Shown: positions 46,296-55,301, counted from the stretch's first letter. The stretch is DNA of 64,000 bases from Burkholderia anthina (GCF_001547525.1 NZ_LNJP01000003.1:310001-374000), one strand, 5' to 3'. A program made the numbers and translations. Notes: generated from the letters alone by a model not told the origin.

Positions 46296-47044
46296 GACCA
46301 CTCCGGAAACAAGTCGGGCAGTTGCGAAACAATCGAAAGGCTCGGGCTCGAGCCTTCCGAAGACGGTAGTGACGGCGGCAACGAAGGAGACGGCAACGTC
46401 CCCTCCTCGTCGCGCGCCGGCATGGCCCACCGCATGATCGCGAGCGGGCCGCCCGGCGCCCATTGGCAGTCGCGCTCGAAAAGCCGAAAGCCGAGCCACG
46501 CGAGGACGTCGCCATCGGCCGCGTCGAGCGGCACTGGCATGACCGATGCCGCGTGGTGCGCGCGCGCGGCAAGCGAGCGCGCATCGCCCGCAAGCTCGCG
46601 CCCGCGCGCGAAGAGCAGATTGACGCCGCGCGCCCCGATCCAGCCCGTCAACTTCTCGCGACGCGGCCGGTCGATCCAGGTGCGCAATGGCTCCGCCTGC
46701 TCCACGAGCGCGCGCAGGCGGAACACGGTCAGACAATCGTGCGCCGGCAGCAAGGCAAGCGCCGTTTCCGGCGCGTCGAATGCGGCAAGCGGCGGCACGG
46801 GCATGCCCCATTCGACGAGCAGCGCATCGGCAAGCGCCTCCGCCTGCGCGGGGCTGCATGCGCCGAGCCGGTCCGCACAGGGCACGCGTGCAAGGCGCGC
46901 CGGATGCATCCAGTCGAACAGCGTACGCCGGCGCCGATGGTAGGCGGCCAGCCTCGCCGCCACGGCCGCCGGCGTCTCGCCGTTCGGCGCGGCAACGCTG
47001 TCGGCGGCTGCGTCGTCTGCATCGGCTGCGTCGTATGCGCTCAT
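46289..47044 (-). CDS. sctK: T3S sorting-platform protein SctK (HrpB4)
   Basis: 251 aa. Family-level similarity is weak, as usual for HrpB4. W-M-H-P-A-R-L near residue 45 and L-L-V-E-W-G-M-P in the middle match the conserved pattern of the Hrp SctK proteins. The position between sctJ and sctL is diagnostic. It acts in the cytoplasmic pod with SctQ and SctL. The C-terminal 35 residues are Ser/Pro-rich and probably flexible. The stop overlaps the start of sctL. Confidence 0.82.
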   Translation of the reverse strand: MSAYDAADADDAAADSVAAPNGETPAAVAARLAAYHRRRRTLFDWMHPARLARVPCADRLGACSPAQAEALADALLVEWGMPVPPLAAFDAPETALALLPAHDCLTVFRLRALVEQAEPLRTWIDRPRREKLTGWIGARGVNLLFARGRELAGDARSLAARAHHAASVMPVPLDAADGDVLAWLGFRLFERDCQWAPGGPLAIMRWAMPARDEEGTLPSPSLPPSLPSSEGSSPSLSIVSQLPDLFPEWSW

Positions 47045-47096
47045 CGTGTGCTCCCCCTGCTTGCCCTGCCGGCCATGCGATCGTTCGGATCGAAGC

Positions 47097-47891
47097 TCAT
47101 GCCGGCGCTTTCGCCGCGCGCCCCGCCCGGCGCGCGAGCAGGCCCGCCAGTCCGCCGCCGCCCTTGAGCAGGTTGCCGCGCAAGAGCGCGAAGCCGCCGG
47201 CGATCATCAACAGCAGCACGCCGAGCGCGCCGCCCGCATAGACGATCCAGCCGTCCTGGCGGCGCGGGCGGGCCGGCGGATCGAGCGCATCGGCCGGCAC
47301 GCTCGTCACGCTGACCTGATCGTAGGTCAGCCCTTCAATGCTGTGCACGACCAGGTTCTTGATCGCCGGCGTCAGCCGCTCGAGATTCGCGTCCGGCCGG
47401 TACTTGATGAAGACCGATGCGGACGACGGCTTGACCGACTGTGCGAGCGGATCGTTGTTCGGCAGCACGATCTGCACGCGCGCCACGACCACGCCGTCGA
47501 TCTTCGACAACGTGTCGTCGAGCTCCTGCGACAAACCGTAAATGAAGCGCACGCGCTCCTCGGTCGGCGTGGAAACGAGCCCGTCCTTCTTGAACAGCGC
47601 GCCGAGGTCGTCGAATTTCTTGCGCGGCAGGCCGCGCGCGCGCAGCACTTCCACGGCATGCACGATCTGCTTTTCGTCGACGCCGACCGACCAGGTCTTG
47701 CCGCCATCGGGCGTGCTCTTTTGCGCGTCGACGCCGGACATCAGCAGCGCCGCCACCATTTCGTTGCAGTCGCTTTCGGTCAGTTGCCCGTAGAGCTCCT
47801 GCTTGCAGGCCGCAAGCGACAGCACGAGCGCCGCCACCGCGACGAGCCGCCATGCGGAGGGCGGCCTCGAAGGCACGAGGTTCGGTTTCAT
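47097..47891 (-). CDS. sctJ: T3S inner-membrane ring lipoprotein SctJ (HrcJ)
   Basis: Lipoprotein forming the inner MS-type ring, 264 aa. The lipobox is L-A-A-C with Cys at 29. The periplasmic YscJ/FliF domain includes [13 protein letters not shown] and A-R-V-Q-I-V-L-P, with S-A-S-V-F-I-K-Y further on. A C-terminal transmembrane helix (about 213-235) is followed by a short basic tail. Start 47891 opens the signal peptide; its stop is 53 bp before sctK. Confidence 0.94.
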   Translation of the reverse strand: MKPNLVPSRPPSAWRLVAVAALVLSLAACKQELYGQLTESDCNEMVAALLMSGVDAQKSTPDGGKTWSVGVDEKQIVHAVEVLRARGLPRKKFDDLGALFKKDGLVSTPTEERVRFIYGLSQELDDTLSKIDGVVVARVQIVLPNNDPLAQSVKPSSASVFIKYRPDANLERLTPAIKNLVVHSIEGLTYDQVSVTSVPADALDPPARPRRQDGWIVYAGGALGVLLLMIAGGFALLRGNLLKGGGGLAGLLARRAGRAAKAPA

Positions 47892-47892
47892 T

Positions 47893-48291
47893 TCACTGGT
47901 TCTTCATGAGCGTCTGCATGGCGTCCTTCGACGATTGCACGGTTGCCATCTTCACCTGCAGATCGGCGTTCAGGCTTGCGATCTCGAGCTGGATGGTCAT
48001 GTCGGCGGCGGCAAGGCGCTCCATCGACAGCGCGCTCATGTGCTGAGTCATATAGAGCACGTCGTTCGGCACTTGCCGGTAATAGTCCGCCTGCTCCTCG
48101 ACCGCTTTCGTCACGAGGTCCGCGCGCTCGGTCGGGTGGAGGGCCGCCGCATGCTGGCGCCCCGAAGCCATCATCGCCTGGAACTTGTCGACGAGCGGCT
48201 GCGATACCGCGTCCGCGGTCGGCGCCGCGGGCGTCGTGCCGGTGACGCGGGCCAGTTCGTACTGGAGTTGCGATGCAGTCGTGATGCTCAT
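47893..48291 (-). CDS. sctI: T3S inner-rod protein SctI (HrpB2)
   Basis: 132 aa secreted inner-rod/early substrate of the HrpB2 family. A Ser/Thr/Ala-rich, signal-like N terminus is followed by a helical C-terminal half ([22 protein letters not shown]), the conserved rod motif. ATG 48291 has an AGGAG Shine-Dalgarno 7 bases upstream; an upstream in-frame ATG at 48327 lacks one. It is one base from the sctJ start region, in the same operon. Confidence 0.88.
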   Translation of the reverse strand: MSITTASQLQYELARVTGTTPAAPTADAVSQPLVDKFQAMMASGRQHAAALHPTERADLVTKAVEEQADYYRQVPNDVLYMTQHMSALSMERLAAADMTIQLEIASLNADLQVKMATVQSSKDAMQTLMKNQ

Positions 48292-48319
48292 TTCGTTTCT
48301 CCTGGTAGGGGCAACAGGC

Positions 48320-48889
48320 TCAGACACGCATGTACTGCATCGTCAGCAGCATGTCGCTGGATGAGGACGACGGCGTCGCGACCGCTTCGCCGTCTTCGGC
48401 ATGCGCTCCGTTCTCGAACGCGAGCGCGGAATCCGGTGCAACGAAGCGGCCCGTGCGCTTCGCGGTCGCGACCGCCTGCTTCAGCTCCTCGCTCGCAAGC
48501 AGAACCTTCGCGAGCCGTTCAACCTCTTCGTTGCCGCCTTCCTCCAGGAGGCGCCGGGCCTCCTCCTGCCAACCGAACTCCTGGCGGGCCTTCAGGCACT
48601 GCAGCAACATTCCCTTGCTGGCCGGCACGCAGACCGAGCGCTCGACCAGATTGCGAAAGAGCCGTTCGGCCTCGCTCCATTCCTCGCGCACCATATGCAG
48701 CCAGCCGTCGAAAAACGCGAATTCGGCGGAATCCGGGCGCAGCAGATGCAGCACTTCGACGAGGTGCTCGAGATCGTCGATATCGACTTGCTCCGGCGTG
48801 CCTGCGCGGGCCAATGCCACCCTGACCAGGTCGACGACCGCGCCGACGACTCCCGATGGGCACTGCGGCCGATCCTTCAGAACGTCCAT
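48320..48889 (-). CDS. hrpB1: HrpB1/HrpK-family type III secretion protein
   Basis: 189 aa. TPR-like helical repeats with L-R-P-D-S-A-E-F-A-F-F-D-G-W-L-H-M form the HrpB1 domain (about 20-140). The C-terminal Ser-rich tail is specific to this copy. In Xanthomonas HrpB1 is a periplasmic protein needed for T3S pilus assembly. First gene of the minus-strand operon, it lies 72 bp from a -10 element preceded by a PIP box on that strand. Start 48889 was preferred to 48931 because the domain begins soon after. Confidence 0.85.
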   Translation of the reverse strand: MDVLKDRPQCPSGVVGAVVDLVRVALARAGTPEQVDIDDLEHLVEVLHLLRPDSAEFAFFDGWLHMVREEWSEAERLFRNLVERSVCVPASKGMLLQCLKARQEFGWQEEARRLLEEGGNEEVERLAKVLLASEELKQAVATAKRTGRFVAPDSALAFENGAHAEDGEAVATPSSSSSDMLLTMQYMRV

Positions 48890-48960
48890 CCTTTCCCCCA
48901 AGGAAATCAGATTCGATCCGATGGGCCGCACCCGATGAGGCGTGGCCTTCCGTTGACGCT

Positions 48961-49022
48961 AAGTTACGCAACACGATGGGTGCGCCACGTGCCGCGCACG
49001 AAGTCGCACAACGAATTGCGAA
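48961..49022 (-). promoter_or_regulatory. PIP-box promoter of hrpB1 operon
   Basis: On the minus strand TTCGC (49022-49018), exactly 15 nt, then TTCGT (49002-48998) match TTCGB-N15-TTCGB. The -10-like TAACTT (48966-48961, YANNNT) follows after 31 nt. This is the arrangement of HrpX/HrpB-controlled promoters. It lies 72 bp upstream of hrpB1. Confidence 0.75.
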
Positions 49023-49147
49023 GCGCCGCGTGCGATGGGCGGCGGCGCGTGCCGCGTTCGCGGACGTCTTCGCGCGTGCCCGCCGCCGCGCGGGTCGCGT
49101 GGCTCACGTGGCCCGCGCCCGAACGACGCGCCGCCGCGCCGCCTTGC

Positions 49148-49209
49148 TTCGCAGCCCTCGTCCTTGCTTCGCATCGCCATCGCGCCGGATACAGCGGCGC
49201 CGCTAACGT
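49148..49209 (+). promoter_or_regulatory. PIP-box promoter of sctU operon
   Basis: A perfect TTCGC-N15-TTCGC (49148-49152 and 49168-49172) is followed after 31 nt by TAACGT (49204-49209, YANNNT). This is the canonical HrpX/HrpB-dependent promoter. It lies 56 bp upstream of sctU. Confidence 0.82.
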
Positions 49210-49265
49210 TGCATCGGGGCGCCCCATCCCGGGTGCGTGCCAGCGACAAGCGAAGGACCGCGGTC

Positions 49266-50324
49266 ATGAGCGACGAAAAAACCGAAGAGCCCACAGACAA
49301 GAAACTGGACAAAGTCCGCGAGGAAGGCCAGGTCGCGAAGAGTTCCGACCTCGTCGAAGTCGCGTCGCTCGGCTCGATCGTGCTCGTGCTGACGGCGGGC
49401 CAGCACTATCTGGCCGATACGCTGCGCGCGATCGTCAAGGAGGCGATCGATTTCACTCACGGCGAGCGCGAGTTGCAGGACCTCTGGACCGTCCTCGTTC
49501 ATGTCGGCCTGCAGGCGCTCGGCCTGCTGTGCGGGATCGCGGCCGTCGCGCTCGTCGCCGCCATCATCGCGCTCGCCCCGCAGACGGGGCTCAAGTTTTC
49601 GCTGAAAGCCGTCATGCCGAAGCTTGCGTCGGTCAGCCCCGGGTCCGGCTTTCAGCGCATCTTCTCGATGAACTCCGCCATCGACCTCGCGAAGATGGTC
49701 GGCAAGGCCGCGATTCTCGTCGCCGTCATGTGGCAGACGATCAAAAGCGCGATGCCCGTGGTGGCAAGCGCGCTCGATCACTCGGTACCGCAGTTGATCG
49801 GCGTGCTGTGGTCCGTGCTCATGCACGTGGTCACGGTCGCGCTCGGCGTGTTCGTCGTCATCGGCGCGTTCGACTACAAGCTGCAGAAGTGGCTCTTCAT
49901 CCGCAAGAACCGGATGTCGAAGGACGAGGTGAAGCGCGAACACAAGGAGAGCGAAGGCAACCCCGAACTCAAGGGCGAGCGCAAGCGCATGGCCAGGGAG
50001 ATGTCGCAGGAAGGCCCGAAAGGCGGCGTCGCGCGCGCGAACGTCGTCGTGGTCAACCCGGTTCACTACGCGGTCGCGCTGCGCTACGACCCGGCGGAGT
50101 TTCCGCTGCCCGTCGTCCTCGCCAAGGGCCTCGACGAGCAGGCGCTGCGGCTGCGCCAGCAGGCGATGCACGCGCGCGTGCCCATCGTCGCGAACCCGCC
50201 CGTCGCGCGCATGCTGCACAAGGTGCCGCTCAATCAGCCGATTCCCGAAGAACTGTTCGAAGTCGTCGCCGCGATTCTTCGCTGGGTGGACGGCCTCGCG
50301 CCTCAAACCGCCACCACGGAGTAG
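49266..50324 (+). CDS. sctU: T3S export-apparatus switch protein SctU (HrcU)
   Basis: Inner-membrane substrate-specificity switch, 352 aa. Four helices span about 30-205, then comes the cytoplasmic domain. The autocleavage site is N264-P265-V266-H267, with Val instead of the usual Thr. The basic linker (K-R-E-H-K-E-S-E-G) before it is typical. ATG 49266 begins the M-S-D-E-K-T-E-E-P-T signature; the open frame further upstream runs through the promoter. First gene of the plus-strand operon. Confidence 0.94.
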   Translation: MSDEKTEEPTDKKLDKVREEGQVAKSSDLVEVASLGSIVLVLTAGQHYLADTLRAIVKEAIDFTHGERELQDLWTVLVHVGLQALGLLCGIAAVALVAAIIALAPQTGLKFSLKAVMPKLASVSPGSGFQRIFSMNSAIDLAKMVGKAAILVAVMWQTIKSAMPVVASALDHSVPQLIGVLWSVLMHVVTVALGVFVVIGAFDYKLQKWLFIRKNRMSKDEVKREHKESEGNPELKGERKRMAREMSQEGPKGGVARANVVVVNPVHYAVALRYDPAEFPLPVVLAKGLDEQALRLRQQAMHARVPIVANPPVARMLHKVPLNQPIPEELFEVVAAILRWVDGLAPQTATTE

Positions 50325-50329
50325 TGGAC

Positions 50330-52306
50330 ATGTTCAAGACCATGAAACTGCCCGGCCTCGGCGAGGCCGGCATCGCCGTCCTGCTGATCGCGATCGTCTC
50401 GCTGATGATCCTGCCGCTGCCTCCCGCGATCATCGACGGGCTGCTCGCGATCAACATCACGATCAGCATCACGCTGCTCATGGTGACGATGTATGTGGGC
50501 CATATCGCCACGCTCTCGGCGTTCCCGTCCGTGCTGCTCTTCACGACGCTTTTCCGGCTCTCGCTGAATATCGCGTCGACGAAGTCGATCCTGCTGCATG
50601 CCGATGCCGGCGAAATCATCGAAAGCTTCGGCCAGCTCGTCGTGGGCGGCAATCTCGTCGTCGGCCTCGTCGTGTTCGTCATCATCTCCGTCGTGCAGTT
50701 CATCGTGATCGCCAAGGGCTCGGAGCGCGTCGCCGAAGTGGGGGCCCGCTTCACGCTCGACGCGCTGCCCGGCAAACAGATGAGCATCGACGCCGACCTG
50801 CGCGCGAACATCCTGACGCCGGACGAGGCGCGCAGGAAACGCGCAAGGCTCGCCATCGAAAGCCAATTGCATGGCGGCATGGACGGCGCGATGAAGTTCG
50901 TGAAAGGCGATGCGATCGCCGGCCTCATGATCACGATGATCAACATCGTCGCGGGCATCGCCGTGGGCGTCGCCTATCACGGCATGTCGGCCGGCGAGGC
51001 GGCCAACCGCTTCTCGGTCCTGTCGATCGGCGACGCCATGGTCTCGCAGATTCCCTCGCTGCTGATCTCGGTGGCCGCGGGCGTCATGATCACGCGCGTG
51101 GACGAAGGCGGCGACCATGGAAATTCCTCCCTCGGCGAAGACATCAGGCGCCAGTTCACGAGCAGCGCGCGCGCGCTGTTCTTCGCCGCGCTGCTGCTGC
51201 TCGGCTTCGCCGCCGTGCCCGGTTTTCCGGCGGCGCTCTTCGCGCTGCTCGCCGGGCTGCTCGGCTTCGTCGGCTACCGTCTGCAGAAAAAGCAGGATGG
51301 TCCGGCCAAAGGCGCCGGCAAGCCCGTCGGGGCACTGCAGCGCGCCGGCGCCAAGGGCGACGCGCCCTCCATCCTGCCACGCCCGCCGCAGTTCACCTGC
51401 CCGCTCGGCGTGCGCCTCGCAGCCGATGTCAGCGCGCGTCTCGCGGCCGATGCCCTCGACCGCGCGTTCGACGCCCAGCGCCATGCGCTGCAATCGGCAG
51501 TCGGCCTGCCGTTCCCCGGCATCATGATGTGGACCGACGGCACGCTGCCCGAAGACAGTTACGAGGTACTCCTCTTCGACGTGCCGCAAGGGCGCACGAC
51601 GCTCGCCGAAACGCGCGCGGTACACGCGGCGGCCGACGGCGGCGCCGCGGACGCGCCTGCCGCCGCGGCGACACCGGAAGCACTGATTGCGCGCCACACG
51701 ATCGACCTGCTGCGGCGCAACGCCCATCTCTTTCTCGGCATTCAGGAAGCGCAATGGATGCTCGATCAGCTCAACGAGGACTACCCGGGCCTCGTCGCGG
51801 AGGTACAAAAGGCATTGCCGCTGCAGAAGATGGCGGACGTGCTGCGCCGGCTGCTGGAGGAAGAGGTGCCGGTGCGCAATATCCGCAGCATCACCGAAAG
51901 CCTGATCGTCTGGGGACCGAAGGAGAAGGACATGCTGATGTTGACCGAATACATCCGCATGGAGCTCGGCCGGCTCATCGCCTATCGCGCGACGGGTGGC
52001 GTGCGGGATCTGCCCGTCGTACTCGTCGACGTTCAGGTCGAGCAGCACATCCGGCAGTCGATCAAACAGACTCCCACGGGCAACTTCCTCGCGCTGCCGC
52101 CCGACGAAATCGCCCAGCTCGTCGGCAAGATCGCCGACATCGTCGGCGATACGCCGCGGCAGCCGCTGGCGCTCGTCGCGTCGATGGATATCCGGCGCTA
52201 CATCAAGCGCATGATCGAGGCGCGGCTGCCCTGGCTGCCCGTGTATTCGTACCAGGAGCTCGGCTCGCACGTCGATCTCCAGCCCGTCGGCCGCCTGGCG
52301 ATGTGA
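50330..52306 (+). CDS. sctV: T3S export gate SctV (HrcV)
   Basis: 658 aa inner-membrane export gate and major substrate/chaperone docking ring. About eight helices span 10-310, with the FHIPEP signature L-F-R-L-S-L-N-I-A-S-T at about 79-89 and R-F-T-L-D-A-L-P-G-K-Q. A large cytoplasmic C domain runs from about 340. ATG 50330 is 5 bp after the sctU stop. The long open frame extending left to 48401 is antisense overlap, not gene. Confidence 0.95.
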   Translation: MFKTMKLPGLGEAGIAVLLIAIVSLMILPLPPAIIDGLLAINITISITLLMVTMYVGHIATLSAFPSVLLFTTLFRLSLNIASTKSILLHADAGEIIESFGQLVVGGNLVVGLVVFVIISVVQFIVIAKGSERVAEVGARFTLDALPGKQMSIDADLRANILTPDEARRKRARLAIESQLHGGMDGAMKFVKGDAIAGLMITMINIVAGIAVGVAYHGMSAGEAANRFSVLSIGDAMVSQIPSLLISVAAGVMITRVDEGGDHGNSSLGEDIRRQFTSSARALFFAALLLLGFAAVPGFPAALFALLAGLLGFVGYRLQKKQDGPAKGAGKPVGALQRAGAKGDAPSILPRPPQFTCPLGVRLAADVSARLAADALDRAFDAQRHALQSAVGLPFPGIMMWTDGTLPEDSYEVLLFDVPQGRTTLAETRAVHAAADGGAADAPAAAATPEALIARHTIDLLRRNAHLFLGIQEAQWMLDQLNEDYPGLVAEVQKALPLQKMADVLRRLLEEEVPVRNIRSITESLIVWGPKEKDMLMLTEYIRMELGRLIAYRATGGVRDLPVVLVDVQVEQHIRQSIKQTPTGNFLALPPDEIAQLVGKIADIVGDTPRQPLALVASMDIRRYIKRMIEARLPWLPVYSYQELGSHVDLQPVGRLAM

Positions 52307-52322
52307 TCGAGCGAGCCGCGCC

Positions 52323-53252
52323 ATGCATTCCTCCGCCCCTCATCGCGCCCGCGTCATCGCGGCACCGGCCACGCACACCGACCCCGCACCCGAGATGCCG
52401 GCCGCGCAGTTGAGCCGCCAGGCCGCCCTTTTTCAGCGCCTGCGCGAAGGCGTGCACGCCGGCGCGTCGGAAACGCCCGGCGACGAGCAGCCATGCGCCG
52501 CGCCGGCCGAGCCTCCATTCGGCGAGCAAGCCGATCCGCGCTATCCGGTCGCCGGGTTCGCCGCGGACGAACATCGCGACGATGCCGGCAGCGGCGAGCG
52601 CGACGACGACGCGCCGGCCGGCTCCGGCGACGAACGCGACGACGCTGCCACGCATGCTCGATCGGCAGCGCCGATTCATTCGCCCATGCATTCGACGATG
52701 CGCCTGGCGGTGCATTCGGCCATGCATGGGTTCATGCACGTGCCGGCATATTCGACGATGCCCGCACCGATGCCGATGCCGGCGCGCGGCGCGGCGCCGC
52801 TTTCATCGCAGCGGCCGCCCAACGCACCGCCCTCGACGGCCGCGCCGGACATGCCGCACATGCCGCGCGTACACGCCGCGGGCGAGCCGCAGCGCCCCAC
52901 AGCGGGCGGCCCGCACGCCGTGGCCGCCGTGCGGGCACCGGCGCGCACGGGCCAGGACATGAACCGGTTCGTCGATTCGATCGTCGCCGAGGTGTCGGAC
53001 TTCTGCGCGAATCCGATCGTGTTCGAAAGCGGCGACTGGCAGATCACGATTCCCATCGATCCGGCGCTGCTGCCTGGCTGCACGTTGAGCCTCGCGCTTT
53101 CGCATTTCCAATTGACGCTTCGCTTCGACACCACGGACGCACGCTCGCGCGAACTAATCTCACAGCATGCGGCGACGTTGCGCACGAGCCTCGAGGAAGT
53201 GATGCAAAACCGCTTCGACGGCGCGCGCAGCGTCGAGATCATCGTCACGTAA
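52323..53252 (+). CDS. sctP: T3S substrate-specificity switch protein HpaC/SctP
   Basis: 309 aa. The C-terminal domain (about 205-309) contains the conserved F-C-A-N-P-I-V-F-E-S-G-D-W-Q-I-T-I-P and L-R-F-D-T-T-D block of the HpaP/HpaC (T3S4) family. The N-terminal two thirds are disordered, rich in Ala, Asp and Pro, with an unusual Met/His-rich segment (about 118-155: repeats like M-H-S, M-H-G, M-P-A). The protein controls the switch from early to late substrates with SctU. It lies 16 bp after sctV. Confidence 0.82.
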   Translation: MHSSAPHRARVIAAPATHTDPAPEMPAAQLSRQAALFQRLREGVHAGASETPGDEQPCAAPAEPPFGEQADPRYPVAGFAADEHRDDAGSGERDDDAPAGSGDERDDAATHARSAAPIHSPMHSTMRLAVHSAMHGFMHVPAYSTMPAPMPMPARGAAPLSSQRPPNAPPSTAAPDMPHMPRVHAAGEPQRPTAGGPHAVAAVRAPARTGQDMNRFVDSIVAEVSDFCANPIVFESGDWQITIPIDPALLPGCTLSLALSHFQLTLRFDTTDARSRELISQHAATLRTSLEEVMQNRFDGARSVEIIVT

Positions 53253-53259
53253 AACCAAT

Positions 53260-54384
53260 ATGGATACCACACGAACGCTACTGACAGACCACGCCGAGGC
53301 AGGCGCCCAAGCGCCGGCGGCGGCCGTCTTGCTCGATCCCGCGCGGCTGCCCGCGCTTGCGGCCGCCACCGCGCGCCTGCATCGGCTCGCCGTCGACGAG
53401 CGCCTGAGCGCACTGCTCGCTCACACGCTGGGCGTGTCGGCCTTCGGCGTCGGTACGCACGATTTCGTGGAGCCGGAGCGCGCCGCCGTCGTGCGCGTGC
53501 GCTGGGGCATGGAGACGGCCGCGGTGCGCATCGACGTCGGACAGCACGCGGGGCTCGCGAGCGTCGTCGCGTCGGACGAGCCCGTCAACGAGCGCTTGCG
53601 CCATGCCGTGTGCGCCATCCTGCTCGATCCGCTGCGGCGCGCGCTGCAAGCGCTCGGCTTCGACGGCGTGGAAATCGTCTCGCTCGAGCGGGCCGCGCGT
53701 GCGCCGTTGAACGCGCCCTGCTGCGCGCTCTCGCTGCGCGTGGGCGGTACCCGCTTCGATGCGGTGATCGAGCACATCGACGGCGGCTGGCTCGACGCGC
53801 TCGAAACGCTCGTGGCCCGGCAATGCACGCCGTTCGCCACGCACGTAAGCGAGATCGCCGTACCGGGCCGGCTGCGGATCGGCGAGAAAACGATGAGCGT
53901 GACGACGCTCGATTCGCTGCGCGCGGGGGACGTCATCTTGCGCGCCGTACCCGAAGCCACCCGCGCGCTCTTCGCGAGCGAGCGTTCATCCGCCCCGATG
54001 CAAGTCGTCTGGGGCCGCTACGGGACGCGGCAACTGCGCGCCGTGGCAGACGTCACCCACCATCTGATGACCTTGAGCGAGGACCCCACCATGAGCCATG
54101 AGACGCAGTTCAACGCGCCGCTTACCGATTCGATCGACACGCCCGTCGACATCAGCCAGCTGGACCTGCCGCTGAAGCTCGAGATCGACACGGTGTCGAT
54201 GCCGGTCGCGCAGCTCTCGGCGCTGCGCGCGGGCTACGTGCTCGAGCTTCCCACCGCGCTGCCCGATGCGCGCGTGCGGCTCGTCACCTACGGGCAGACG
54301 ATCGGCTTCGGCGAACTCGTGAGCGTCGGCGATCATCTCGGCGTGCGTCTCGTTCAGCTGTCGCGCGGCCATGGTTCAGTTTAG
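53260..54384 (+). CDS. sctQ: T3S C-ring protein SctQ (HrcQ), with probable internal start
   Basis: Cytoplasmic sorting-platform ring subunit, 374 aa. A poorly conserved N domain precedes the SPOA domain (about 300-374: L-D-L-P-L-K-L-E-I-D-T-V-S-M-P-V-A-Q-L, ending G-V-R-L-V-Q-L). An in-frame ATG at 54091, with an AGGA 7 bases before it, would yield a 97-residue SctQ-C form. Such products are made in Yersinia, Salmonella and Xanthomonas. The 3' end overlaps sctR by 14 bp. Confidence 0.9.
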   Translation: MDTTRTLLTDHAEAGAQAPAAAVLLDPARLPALAAATARLHRLAVDERLSALLAHTLGVSAFGVGTHDFVEPERAAVVRVRWGMETAAVRIDVGQHAGLASVVASDEPVNERLRHAVCAILLDPLRRALQALGFDGVEIVSLERAARAPLNAPCCALSLRVGGTRFDAVIEHIDGGWLDALETLVARQCTPFATHVSEIAVPGRLRIGEKTMSVTTLDSLRAGDVILRAVPEATRALFASERSSAPMQVVWGRYGTRQLRAVADVTHHLMTLSEDPTMSHETQFNAPLTDSIDTPVDISQLDLPLKLEIDTVSMPVAQLSALRAGYVLELPTALPDARVRLVTYGQTIGFGELVSVGDHLGVRLVQLSRGHGSV

Positions 54385-55027
54385 CGATCTCACCGGGCTG
54401 CTGATCACCGTCGTCGCGATCAGCCTGATCCCGTTCGTCGCCATGGTCGCGACCTCGTACGCGAAGATCGTGGTCGTGCTCGGGCTGTTGCGCAACGCGC
54501 TCGGCGTGCAACAGGTGCCGCCGAACATGGTGCTCAACGGCATCGCGGTCCTCGTGTCCGCTTACGTGATGGCGCCGATCGGCATGCAGGCCATGCAAAC
54601 CATGCAGACGATGCACCGTACCCCCGGCAGCGACACGTCGCTCGTCGTGCTCGATGCGTTCGATGCGGCAAAGGAGCCGTTTCGCGCCTTTCTGAAGAAG
54701 CACGCGCACGAGCGCGAAAAGCGGTTCTTCGTGCGCTCGGCAGCCGTGGTCTGGCCGAAGGACATGGCGGCGAAGATCCGCGAGGACGACCTCATCGTCC
54801 TCGCCCCGGCCTTCACGCTGACCGAGATGGCCGACGCCTTCAAGATCGGCTTCCTGCTGTACATCGCATTCATCGTCGTCGATCTCGTCATCGCCAACGT
54901 ACTGATGGCGATGGGCCTGAATCAGGTCCAGCCGACGAACGTCGCGATTCCGTTCAAGCTGCTCCTGTTCGTCGTCATGAGCGGCTGGTCCACATTGATT
55001 CACGGTCTTGTCATGACCTATCGCTGA
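54371..55027 (+). CDS. sctR: T3S export apparatus protein SctR (HrcR)
   Basis: 218 aa portal subunit with four helices. It has the V-A-T-S-Y-A-K-I-V-V-V-L-G-L-L-R-N-A-L-G-V-Q-Q-V-P-P-N-M-V signature (about 26-54) and the Phe-rich C-terminal helix pair. Full length. Start 54371 overlaps the end of sctQ, and the stop is 10 bp before sctS. Confidence 0.95.
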   Translation: MVQFSDLTGLLITVVAISLIPFVAMVATSYAKIVVVLGLLRNALGVQQVPPNMVLNGIAVLVSAYVMAPIGMQAMQTMQTMHRTPGSDTSLVVLDAFDAAKEPFRAFLKKHAHEREKRFFVRSAAVVWPKDMAAKIREDDLIVLAPAFTLTEMADAFKIGFLLYIAFIVVDLVIANVLMAMGLNQVQPTNVAIPFKLLLFVVMSGWSTLIHGLVMTYR

Positions 55028-55037
55028 GGCACGCGCC

Positions 55038-55301
55038 ATGGAAACCGATACGCTCGTTCGCATCACCTCGCAGGGCCTGCTGCTCTGCCTGTCCGTCTCG
55101 ATGCCGGTGGTGGCCGTCGCCGCCCTCTCCGGCCTCGCGATCTCGTTCGTGCAGGCCATCACGTCGATGCAGGATCAAAGCATCTCGTACGCGGTGAAGC
55201 TCGTGGCCGTCGTGGCCACCGTGCTCATGATCGGCGCCTGGGGCGCCGCCGCGATCCTGCGCTTCGCCAATCAGATCATCACGCTCGCGGTGCCGTCGTG
55301 A
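55038..55301 (+). CDS. sctS: T3S export apparatus protein SctS (HrcS)
   Basis: 87 aa, two helices with the F-V-Q-A-I-T-S-M-Q-D-Q-S-I-S-Y-A-V-K-L loop between them that is diagnostic of SctS/FliQ. The stop overlaps the GTG start of the next gene (GTGA), so they are translationally coupled. Confidence 0.95.
   Translation: METDTLVRITSQGLLLCLSVSMPVVAVAALSGLAISFVQAITSMQDQSISYAVKLVAVVATVLMIGAWGAAAILRFANQIITLAVPS

Noticed and set aside
48401-50329. Upstream extension of the SctV frame
   Set aside because: It would run across hrpB1, the promoters and sctU; start at 50330 fits the homologous N terminus.
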